Assembly (NCBI GenBank): GCA_022564535.1
Contig: JADFLD010000137.1
Location: 1-6,297, forward strand
Length of the DNA: 6,297 bases
Direction: 5' to 3'
Source of the DNA: Gemmatimonadota bacterium
Lineage (GTDB): Bacteria; Gemmatimonadota; Gemmatimonadetes; Longimicrobiales; UBA6960
In this document: piece by piece, positions 1 to 5,829 of the stretch
How positions within the stretch are numbered: position 1 is the stretch's first letter
Layout of the letters: every line of letters starts with the position of its first letter
Notes under the pieces: model-generated
What the model was told of the DNA's origin: nothing
What the model saw: only the letters and a program-made list of their open reading frames with translations
Databases searched by the model: none
Program-made: the position numbers and the translations under genes

Positions 1-303
1 GCCGATGTCCGCCACGGCCGCCGCCCAGGCCCACTCGTTCACCTCGGTGGCCGCGTACAGTGCGTCCACGGGAGCGGAGAGGAATACGGTAGCCCCACCC
101 GGATAACGTCGCTCGGCGGTGTGCTGATCATTCCAGCCCACGGAGGCCAGAGCTTCCGTCACCCGTGCCCGCCACGCATCCAGGAACGCATCGACGTCGA
201 CCCCTTCGACGCGCCCGTCGATGACAGCTCCGGGTCCGTCGGAAACCAGGTTCGGGCCCGTTAGGCGTCTCGAGTCCTGGAGCTCGACGCTGGCGGAGGG
301 CAT
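1..303 (-). CDS. Mur-ligase-like protein of the cyanophycin cluster (N-terminal 101 residues; gene runs off the window)
   Basis: Reading the minus strand from ATG at 303-301 gives 101 open codons to the window edge, so the C-terminal part is missing. The protein starts MPSASVELQDSRRLTGPNLV, followed by a PGAVID stretch. From memory, a DSRRLTGPN...PGAV start is typical of the Mur-ligase-like proteins encoded directly after cphA in many non-cyanobacterial genomes. None of the Mur catalytic motifs lies in the visible part, so the call rests on this start and on position. The gene begins 15 bp after the cphA stop, with an AGGT-type ribosome site in that gap, so it should be co-transcribed and probably translationally coupled. 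Its job is not established; a role in cyanophycin or peptide ligation is inference from the neighbours. The reading frame is secure, the function is tentative. Confidence 0.72.
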   Translation of the reverse strand, partial: MPSASVELQDSRRLTGPNLVSDGPGAVIDGRVEGVDVDAFLDAWRARVTEALASVGWNDQHTAERRYPGGATVFLSAPVDALYAATEVNEWAWAAAVADIG

Positions 304-318
304 CCGAAGTTACCTGCC

Positions 319-3108
319 CTAGTCGTCGAACTCGGGCGCGAGGTATACACCCCGTTCGTCGCGCATCACGCGCCCGCCCACGTCCATGTCCCCTTGGGGA
401 AGATCCGGGAGATCGACTCGCGGCGCCGTGACCTCATCTGAAGCCGCGGGGTGTGGGGTGTCGGGATGGAAGCGTGTGATCTGTTCCCACGTTCGCTGCA
501 ACTTGTCGCCGAAGATGAGTACGAGGTCGTCCTTTTCCGCGATGCGCAGCGAACGGTCGACCGCCTCGACCTCAGAGGGGACGACTTGAATCGACTCGTC
601 CAGGACCCCTTCTGCTCGGAGGGCCTCGGCGAGCATCTCGGGTATCTCCGAGGGCTCGCGACCGCGGAGCGCGTCGTCCCGTCGACAGATGTAAATGTCG
701 AAGTGTCCGGCGACCTTGGCGGCCACTTGGCGGACGTCCTCGTCTCTCCGGTCCCCCGGTACCGCGACCACCACGATCTTTCGTCCGTTCGCGGGGAGCT
801 GGTCGACTACGCTGCACATGGCCTCGACCGCGTGCGGGTTGTGGCCGAAATCCAGGATCACGCGGAAGGGGTGCTCATCGAAGATGTTCATCCGCCCGGG
901 CGCTTGGAAGAACGTCGTGTCGAACGTCCGAAGCCCGTGGCGGATATCCTCGAGTTTGACCCCACCGCAATACGCCATCGCCGCCGCGAACATCGCGTTC
1001 TGGACGTTGTGCAGCGCCCGGCCCTCGAGCGTCGCCGGTATCAGGTGCGTCCACAGCAGGGGTATGTGCGCGCCCTTGTCGTACAGCGTGATCATGTGTC
1101 CGTTGATGCCTTCTTCCAGGCCAATGGCCCGACCGCCGGCGCGCATGTGCTCCCGCACCAACGCGTGCGTGGGGTTGGTGGTCACGTAGAGCACGTGGGC
1201 AGCTTCCACGTGACTGGCCATCTGAAGGCAGAGAGGATCGTCGGCGTTCAGGACTGCTGTGTCGGTCGCCGCCTCGATGACCACCCGCTTGACCTCCGCG
1301 AGCTGTTCCAGGGTATCGACGCCGCGCAGCCCGAGATGATCCTCGCGAACGTTGAGACAGGCGCTTACGTCCGAGCGGCGAAAGCCTAGGCCGGCGCGAA
1401 GAATCCCGCCCCGGGCGGTCTCCAGTACGGCGACTTCGACCGAGGGGTCTCTCAGAACCATACGCGCCGCCCGTGGTCCCGTCAGGTCGCCCTCGACACT
1501 CAGTTGGCCGTCGATGTACACGCCGTCGGTCGTGGCGAGACCGACGTGCTGTCCGGAGAGCTTGTAGATGTGAGCCAACATCCGCGCGGTCGTCGTTTTC
1601 CCATTCGTCCCGGTCACGGCCAAGATCGGAATCCTCGACGGAGTTCCGGCGGGGAAGAGCATGTTCAGCACCGGACCCGCCACGTCGCGAGCCTTCCCCT
1701 CGACCGGGTTCGTGTGCATGCGAAAGCCCGGAGCGGCGTTCACTTCGCAAATGATGCCGCCGTGTTCCTTGTACGAAGCTGTGATGTCGAGTGTGATGAA
1801 GTCGATGCCGGCCACGTCGAGTCCGATGGCCCGGGCGGCGCGCCGTGCCATGTCCGCGTTGTCCGGGTGGATGACGTCGGTCAGGTCGATGGACGTGCCC
1901 CCGGTGGAGAGATTGCCGGTGGAGCGGAGGTAGACGATCTCACCGTCGGGTGGAACCGTCTCGGCCGTGTACCCGGGAAGCTCGAGTAGCCGCGTGGCCT
2001 GGTAGTCGAGCTCGATGCGCGTGAGGATCTTCTCGTGCCCGATCCCCCGACGTGGGTCACGGTTGACCTCCTCGACGAGCTCCTCGATCGACTGTTTCCC
2101 ATCGCCGACGACGTGGCCAGGCACTCGTTTCGATACCGCGACCAGGTCGCCGTTCACGACGAGCATCCGGTGATCGAACCCGAGGGCGAAGGACTCGACC
2201 AGTACGGCACTGGAGTGCTCGCGAGCCTTCTCGAAGGCGATCTCGACGTGCTCGGCATCGTTGAGATCCAGGGAGACGCCTCGACCGTGGTTGGCGTTGA
2301 GCGGTTTGACTACGACGGGATAGCCGATGCGTTCTGCGGCCCGGACGGCGTCACGCGCGCCATGCACCAGCCTCTGTTCCGGAACGGGGAGTCCGAGATC
2401 ACCGAGGATATTGTTCGTCTCTTCCTTGTCCGACGCGATCTCCACCGCGATGTGCGAAGTCTGGGATGTCACGGTGGCCTGAATCCGCTGCTGCCAGCGC
2501 CCGTGGCCGAACTGCACCATCGAATCCTCGTTCAGCCGGAGCCAGGGGATGTCCCGTTCCCTCGCCGCACGAACGAGGGCCGCGGTGCTGGGTCCGAACG
2601 CGTTGCGCTGGACGAAGCGAATGAACGTGTCGCGCTCGTCCTCCCAGTCGAAGTCCTCGGGGAGATCTTCGACGCCCTCCCGTGCCTCGTCGGGCAGGAG
2701 CGCGAGCAAGAGCGATCTGGCCAGTCGGCCGGCGGCGAGGCCGACCTTGCGGTCGTCGTATTCGTAGACGACGTCGTATTCGCCCTCCGCTCCGGTTCCG
2801 CGCGTCCTGCCGAAGGTGACGTCCTCTCCGGCCATGTTCTGGAGCTCGATGGCGACGTGTTCCAGGATGTGCCCCAGCCACGTGCCCTCGTCCTCGGTGA
2901 GACGGCGGACGAATCCTCCCGGCTCACCATAGGAACACCCGTGCTCCCGGAGACCCGGGAGGGCTTCGAGGAGATGTTCGACGAACGCTTCCCCGAGCCG
3001 GAGCGACGGCCAGGCCTCGAGGGGGCCCAGGTCGACCCGGAATCGGATGACCGGGAACGATGCGTACAGGCTTGGACCGACATAGACAGAGCGTTCGACG
3101 AATTTCAT
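319..3108 (-). CDS. cphA: Cyanophycin synthetase
   Basis: CphA polymerises L-Asp and L-Arg into cyanophycin, a poly-Asp chain with Arg on the side chains, in the cytoplasm with ATP. The 929 residues show all three domains. The N domain (about 1-160) carries HILEHVAIELQ at 80-90. The ATP-grasp domain (about 220-485) has VVVKPLNANHGRGV at 265-278 and metal-binding CEVNAAPGF at 454-462. The Mur-ligase-like M domain (about 490-880) has the P-loop VTGTNGKTTT at 498-507, LETARGG at 562-568, NVREDHLG at 586-593 and DFGHNPHA at 753-760. Both ATP sites look intact, which fits a CphA1-type enzyme using Asp and Arg rather than a CphA2-type. HxxEH (H80, E83, H84) matches the metal-dependent hydrolase site reported in some CphA1 N domains, which makes primers. 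The chain is slightly longer than the usual 870-900 residues, the excess being an acidic, proline-rich tail after about 880. The ATG lies 6 bp after the cphB stop without an obvious SD, suggesting translational coupling. Confidence 0.97.
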   Translation of the reverse strand: MKFVERSVYVGPSLYASFPVIRFRVDLGPLEAWPSLRLGEAFVEHLLEALPGLREHGCSYGEPGGFVRRLTEDEGTWLGHILEHVAIELQNMAGEDVTFGRTRGTGAEGEYDVVYEYDDRKVGLAAGRLARSLLLALLPDEAREGVEDLPEDFDWEDERDTFIRFVQRNAFGPSTAALVRAARERDIPWLRLNEDSMVQFGHGRWQQRIQATVTSQTSHIAVEIASDKEETNNILGDLGLPVPEQRLVHGARDAVRAAERIGYPVVVKPLNANHGRGVSLDLNDAEHVEIAFEKAREHSSAVLVESFALGFDHRMLVVNGDLVAVSKRVPGHVVGDGKQSIEELVEEVNRDPRRGIGHEKILTRIELDYQATRLLELPGYTAETVPPDGEIVYLRSTGNLSTGGTSIDLTDVIHPDNADMARRAARAIGLDVAGIDFITLDITASYKEHGGIICEVNAAPGFRMHTNPVEGKARDVAGPVLNMLFPAGTPSRIPILAVTGTNGKTTTARMLAHIYKLSGQHVGLATTDGVYIDGQLSVEGDLTGPRAARMVLRDPSVEVAVLETARGGILRAGLGFRRSDVSACLNVREDHLGLRGVDTLEQLAEVKRVVIEAATDTAVLNADDPLCLQMASHVEAAHVLYVTTNPTHALVREHMRAGGRAIGLEEGINGHMITLYDKGAHIPLLWTHLIPATLEGRALHNVQNAMFAAAMAYCGGVKLEDIRHGLRTFDTTFFQAPGRMNIFDEHPFRVILDFGHNPHAVEAMCSVVDQLPANGRKIVVVAVPGDRRDEDVRQVAAKVAGHFDIYICRRDDALRGREPSEIPEMLAEALRAEGVLDESIQVVPSEVEAVDRSLRIAEKDDLVLIFGDKLQRTWEQITRFHPDTPHPAASDEVTAPRVDLPDLPQGDMDVGGRVMRDERGVYLAPEFDD

Positions 3109-3114
3109 GGCGGG

Positions 3115-3981
3115 TTAGGCGGGAAGCACTTGGTGGTGCGAAGCCTCGCGGGTGTTCAAGTCGAAGGACCATCCGTCCACGAGGAAGTGGATGCGGACGT
3201 TCACGAGGCAGATGGGTTCTCCCTCGGAGCGCGCGTAGAGATTGGAATACTCGATGTCTGCGGGATCGACGATCGTGACGGAGCCACTTCCGACGACCTC
3301 CAGTACGTCGTCGGGGCCGATAAAGGCTGCCGTATTTTCGTCCAGGCCCAGTCCGACCGCGAACGGATTCAGGCCCAGGGCCGTCAGCAGACGGCCCAAT
3401 CGAGCCCGTTCGGCGAAGTGGTGGTCTACGACGACTCGGTTCGTGAGCCCCAGCCCCGGAGCCATCGTCACGAGGCCGGCACGTGGAAGCAGGCCTTCGC
3501 CCCCGAAGGCGATCATGTGCTCCGACATGAATCCAGCGCCCGCCGAGGTCCCTCCGACGTGGGCTCCGCGTGCGCTGGCCTCCCGGAGGCCGCGTGCGAC
3601 CGGGGTGCCACCCAGGATCGTGGACAGCCGGAGTTGATTGCCGCCGGTCATGAAGATTCCGTCGGCAGACGCCAGGGCCTCCAGCCAGTCCTCCCGCTCA
3701 CAGTCTTCACGGACCTTGATCGGCAGCGCCTGGACGCGGCCGGCACCGAGGCGGCTGAATACCTCCTCGTACCGGGCGCCCGTGTCGTCCAGCTCGGACG
3801 CGGTCGGGATGACGACGATGTGCGCGTCCTGACCGCCGCACAATTCCACGAAACGGGTGAGAATACGGCTGTCGCCGATCTTCTCTTCGGCACCACCAAT
3901 GGGCACGATGAATCCGTTGCGCGTGCCGTCTCGGGTCCGTGCGGCCGTCTGTTCGCGCTCCTTTGGCTTCGTACTCGCCAA
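3115..3981 (-). CDS. cphB: Cyanophycinase (peptidase family S51)
   Basis: This serine exopeptidase cuts cyanophycin into beta-Asp-Arg dipeptides. The 288 residues match the family length. Visible motifs are FIVPIGGAEEKI at 24-35, MTGGNQLRL at 111-119, the nucleophile elbow GGTSAGAGF at 143-151 with Ser146, DHHF at 186-189 with the likely catalytic His, and LGLDENTA at 211-218 with Glu215. These correspond to the Ser-His-Glu catalytic set known from Synechocystis CphB. The start is TTG at 3981-3979: GGAGGAG sits 8 nt upstream, an in-frame TAG lies at 4008-4006, and no ATG or GTG falls between. No signal peptide is seen, so the enzyme should be cytoplasmic and act on the cell's own store. It is the first clear gene of the cphB-cphA-Mur-like operon, the same order of cphB before cphA as in cyanobacteria. 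The isoaspartyl dipeptidase needed for the last step is not in the window. Confidence 0.96.
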   Translation of the reverse strand: MASTKPKEREQTAARTRDGTRNGFIVPIGGAEEKIGDSRILTRFVELCGGQDAHIVVIPTASELDDTGARYEEVFSRLGAGRVQALPIKVREDCEREDWLEALASADGIFMTGGNQLRLSTILGGTPVARGLREASARGAHVGGTSAGAGFMSEHMIAFGGEGLLPRAGLVTMAPGLGLTNRVVVDHHFAERARLGRLLTALGLNPFAVGLGLDENTAAFIGPDDVLEVVGSGSVTIVDPADIEYSNLYARSEGEPICLVNVRIHFLVDGWSFDLNTREASHHQVLPA

Positions 3982-3989
3982 GGTCTCTA

Positions 3990-3996
3990 CTCCTCC
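3990..3996 (-). promoter_or_regulatory. Ribosome binding site that fixes the TTG start of cphB
   Basis: On the minus strand GGAGGAG is followed by 8 nt and then TTG. This is a strong SD at ideal spacing and decides the start, because the upstream in-frame stop at 4008-4006 leaves no other usable start codon before residue 111. Confidence 0.8.
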
Positions 3997-4070
3997 GGAA
4001 TCCGCCTAAGACTGCGCCCGCGAGACGGTGGTGGCGCCCGTCGTCGTCCCGTCGGGAGAAGGTACTGCTT

Positions 4071-4190
4071 TCAGAGGAGCTTGGCGGGCCGTGGCGCGCC
4101 GGCGAGCAAGGCCGCCGCGACGCGCACCACCCGGACGCCGAGCGCACATCGAGGCGCGCTCGGGGCAGGAAGAATCAGGCCGTCCACCAT
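4071..4190 (-). CDS. Possible small ORF (39 aa) upstream of cphB
   Basis: On the minus strand an ATG at 4190-4188 is preceded by GGAGG with a 9-nt spacer. It opens 39 codons ending in TGA at 4073-4071, 89 nt before the cphB start. The product begins MVDGLILPAPSAPRCALGV and continues with a mildly hydrophobic, Ala/Val/Arg-containing stretch ending AKLL. Most codons end in G or C, like the real genes here, but random ORFs in GC-rich DNA do the same. I do not recognise it. It could be a short leader peptide of the cyanophycin operon or chance. The SD and its position before the operon are the only positive evidence. Confidence 0.25.
   Translation of the reverse strand: MVDGLILPAPSAPRCALGVRVVRVAAALLAGAPRPAKLL
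4138..4163. repeat. Hairpin-forming inverted repeat in the cphB upstream region
   Basis: CCGAGCGC (4138-4145) and GCGCTCGG (4156-4163) pair perfectly around a 10-nt loop. No T-run follows on either strand, so it does not look like a standard intrinsic terminator. It lies inside the possible small ORF and in the likely leader of the cphB-cphA transcript. It may be an RNA structure or simply a product of high GC. Confidence 0.4.
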
Positions 4191-4220
4191 AGCTACCGGC
4201 CTCCGAGTCAGGCTCTGTGT

Positions 4221-4229
4221 GGAGGTGAT
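4221..4229 (+). promoter_or_regulatory. Near-ideal ribosome binding site upstream of the helicase frame
   Basis: GGAGGTGAT matches the anti-SD end of 16S rRNA over nine bases. ATG 4232, in frame with the helicase, lies 6 nt after GGAGG. This is the best argument that translation begins at 4232 rather than at the conserved domain edge at 4406. Confidence 0.6.
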
Positions 4230-4231
4230 GA

Positions 4232-5704
4232 ATGATCTGGCGTGCCCCAGTACCGCTCGTGACGATCTTTGATTACTCTAAGGGCTGCGATACGAGCGCC
4301 TGGGGCTTCAGTTCCGAGGGCCAGTACTCGCGAGTACTCTGCGCCAGCTTATCGAGCCGGATGTTCCGGCCGGCCTGTTGTGCGCTTCACAACCCGGACA
4401 ATACCTTGGCATTTTCTGCACTTAAGCTGCACCCGACCCTCCTGAGAGGCGTCGATAGCCTGAGCTTCGTACGACCCACGCCGATTCAGGCACAAGCGAT
4501 TCCCCGCGCACTCGAGGGCCGGGATCTCCTTGCCTGTGCAGCCACGGGGAGTGGTAAGACGGCGGCATTCTTGCTGCCCATACTGCACCAATTGATGGAC
4601 CGTCGCCGAGGCACGACCCGAGCGCTGGTGCTGGCACCCACCCGAGAGCTCGCCCTCCAGATTCTGGACGACCTGAAGGGCCTCGCCAGGTACACGGGGC
4701 TGAAGGCCGCCGCGGTTTATGGCGGCGTGGGCATGAAGCCTCAGGAAACCGCGCTCCGACAGGGTGCCGACGTCATCATCGCCACCCCGGGGCGGCTTCT
4801 GGACCACTTCCAGTATGACTACGCGACGTTGTCTGGGCTCGAGTTCCTGGTCCTGGACGAAGCGGACCGGATGCTGGACATGGGTTTCCTTCCGGACATC
4901 AAGCGCATTCTCCGGCACATCCCCAAGCCGCGGCAGACCTTCTTCTTCAGCGCCACGATGCCCCCGGCCATCGAGAAGCTGACGCAAGAGATCCTTCGGA
5001 AGCCGGCCAAGATCGCTCTCCAGCCGCGGGGCGCGACGGCGAAAGGTGTCGTCCAGGCTGTGTACCCGGTCGCCGCGGCTCTGAAGGGCGAGCTGCTGGT
5101 AGACCTCCTACAGGGTGGACACATCGATGATGCGCTGGTCTTCACGCGCACGAAGCACAGGGCGGACCGGGTGGCGAAGCTCCTCAACCGCCAGGGCATC
5201 TCCGCGGAACGCATCCACGGCAACCGGTCTCAGGCCCAGCGCACGAGGGCGCTCGCCGGCTTCAAGGCGGGAGACTTCCGAGTCCTGGTGGCCACGGATA
5301 TCGCGGCCCGCGGCATCGACGTCGAGGCCCTCGGGCACGTGGTGAACTTCGACGTACCGAAGGTTCCGGACGACTACATCCATCGCATCGGACGCACGGC
5401 CCGTGCCTCGGCGACCGGCGAGGCGCTCACGCTCTTGGCTCCGGAGGACGAGGCCGACTTCAAGCGCATCGAGCGGGCCGTGGGATCGAACATCCGGAGG
5501 GTGCGTTTGGAGGGGTTCGCCTACGGCGCGACCCCCGACGCGCCGCTGGAGGTGCCGCGTGGCGCGCGCATCGCTGCGATTCGTGCCAAGAAGGCGGAGG
5601 ACCGGACCCGAGCGGCCGCGAAGAAGGCCAAGAAAGCCAAGAACGAGGAGGAGGCGAGCAGCTCGCGGCCTCGGCGGCGCCGTTACGGGAAGCGCCGCGG
5701 CTAG
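4232..5704 (+). CDS. RhlE-like ATP-dependent DEAD-box RNA helicase
   Basis: An ATP-driven RNA-unwinding enzyme of the kind used in ribosome assembly, RNA decay and cold growth. All core motifs are present in order: Q motif with PTPIQ at 82-86, motif I AATGSGKT at 103-110, Ia PTRELALQ at 136-143, Ib TPGRLLD at 185-191, II DEAD at 209-212, III SAT at 240-242, IV LVFTRTK at 302-308, V ATDIAARGID at 354-363 and VI HRIGRTAR at 384-391. The tail (about 450-490) is rich in Lys and Arg, a usual RNA-contacting extension in RhlE-type proteins. The start is uncertain. ATG 4232 has an excellent SD but adds 58 residues unlike the family. Homologues usually begin about where TTG 4406 would place the start (then AFSALKLHP), but that TTG has no SD. 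ATG 4361 is a third option. The function call does not depend on the start. The gene is divergent from the cyanophycin operon. Confidence 0.95.
   Translation: MIWRAPVPLVTIFDYSKGCDTSAWGFSSEGQYSRVLCASLSSRMFRPACCALHNPDNTLAFSALKLHPTLLRGVDSLSFVRPTPIQAQAIPRALEGRDLLACAATGSGKTAAFLLPILHQLMDRRRGTTRALVLAPTRELALQILDDLKGLARYTGLKAAAVYGGVGMKPQETALRQGADVIIATPGRLLDHFQYDYATLSGLEFLVLDEADRMLDMGFLPDIKRILRHIPKPRQTFFFSATMPPAIEKLTQEILRKPAKIALQPRGATAKGVVQAVYPVAAALKGELLVDLLQGGHIDDALVFTRTKHRADRVAKLLNRQGISAERIHGNRSQAQRTRALAGFKAGDFRVLVATDIAARGIDVEALGHVVNFDVPKVPDDYIHRIGRTARASATGEALTLLAPEDEADFKRIERAVGSNIRRVRLEGFAYGATPDAPLEVPRGARIAAIRAKKAEDRTRAAAKKAKKAKNEEEASSSRPRRRRYGKRRG
4323..4338. repeat. Perfect 16-bp palindrome, possible operator
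   Basis: AGTACTCGCGAGTACT is a gapless perfect palindrome; the next bases outward do not pair. It lies 68 bp before the conserved helicase start (TTG 4406) and inside the N-terminal extension if translation begins at 4232. A dyad of this size suits a dimeric regulator or a short RNA hairpin. No specific regulator is recognised. Confidence 0.45.
4357..4369. repeat. Short inverted repeat upstream of the helicase core
   Basis: CCGGA-TGT-TCCGG, 5-bp perfect arms with a 3-nt centre, overlapping the optional ATG at 4361. Short enough to be chance alone; notable because it is the middle of three dyads within 70 bp. Confidence 0.3.
4378..4392. repeat. Short inverted repeat upstream of the helicase core
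   Basis: TTGTG-CGCTT-CACAA, 5-bp perfect arms around 5 nt, ending 13 bp before TTG 4406. It faintly resembles CRP-type half sites but the spacing is too short for CRP. It could be a regulator site or chance. Confidence 0.3.
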
Positions 5705-5829
5705 GGAACCTCTGGACGAGTAGGGTGCGCCGCGCGTTCGGCCCATCCGCGTCCTTTCGGGATCCGTATTCTCGCCCCATGTATTGGTCGGGAAACCATC
5801 GCCAAGCCAGATAACACCATGGAGCACAC
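5705..5829 (+). other. Intergenic gap between the helicase gene and the DUF3179-like gene
   Basis: These 125 bp hold no ORF of note and no clear intrinsic terminator. TATTCT at 5767-5772 is a possible -10 element, but no -35 lies at proper spacing. GGAG at 5821-5824, 5 nt before ATG 5830, is the ribosome site of the next gene. Confidence 0.4.

Larger units (their letters stand above)
3982..4231. other. Divergent intergenic region between cphB and the helicase gene
   Basis: About 250 bp separate cphB from the most upstream helicase start. It contains the cphB SD, a possible small minus-strand ORF (4190-4071), a GC-rich hairpin (4138-4163) and the helicase SD (4221-4229). I found no convincing -35/-10 pair on either strand, so the promoters of both directions remain unplaced. 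If the helicase starts at TTG 4406 instead, the region extends to 4405 and also includes three inverted repeats. Confidence 0.55.

Noticed and set aside
451..1389. A 312-codon plus-strand ORF opposite the 3' part of cphA
   Set aside because: Antisense shadow; the opposite strand encodes the intact Mur-like domain of CphA with its motifs, and this frame shows no family motif.
875..1750. A 291-codon minus-strand ORF in another frame within cphA
   Set aside because: Composition is mostly Arg, Gly and Ser, typical of an out-of-frame reading of GC-rich coding DNA.
2035..4272. A 745-codon plus-strand ORF lying opposite cphB and much of cphA
   Set aside because: Antisense shadow of two clearly recognised genes in GC-rich DNA. 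Its product shows no recognisable domain, and its end runs through the intergenic region.
4228..4272. A 14-codon ORF from ATG 4228 overlapping the helicase SD
   Set aside because: Only 2 nt separate GGAGG from this ATG, too close for good initiation; ATG 4232 in the helicase frame fits the same SD better.
4269..4297. A promoter with TTGATT and GATACG
   Set aside because: The spacer would be 14 nt and the -10 match is poor.
4378..4392. A CRP-like operator
   Set aside because: The TTGTG/CACAA arms are separated by 5 nt, shorter than the TGTGA-N6-TCACA layout, so only a generic inverted repeat is reported.
5705..5829. An intrinsic terminator after the helicase gene
   Set aside because: No stable stem followed by a T-run could be found by eye; short GC pairings there are expected from composition.
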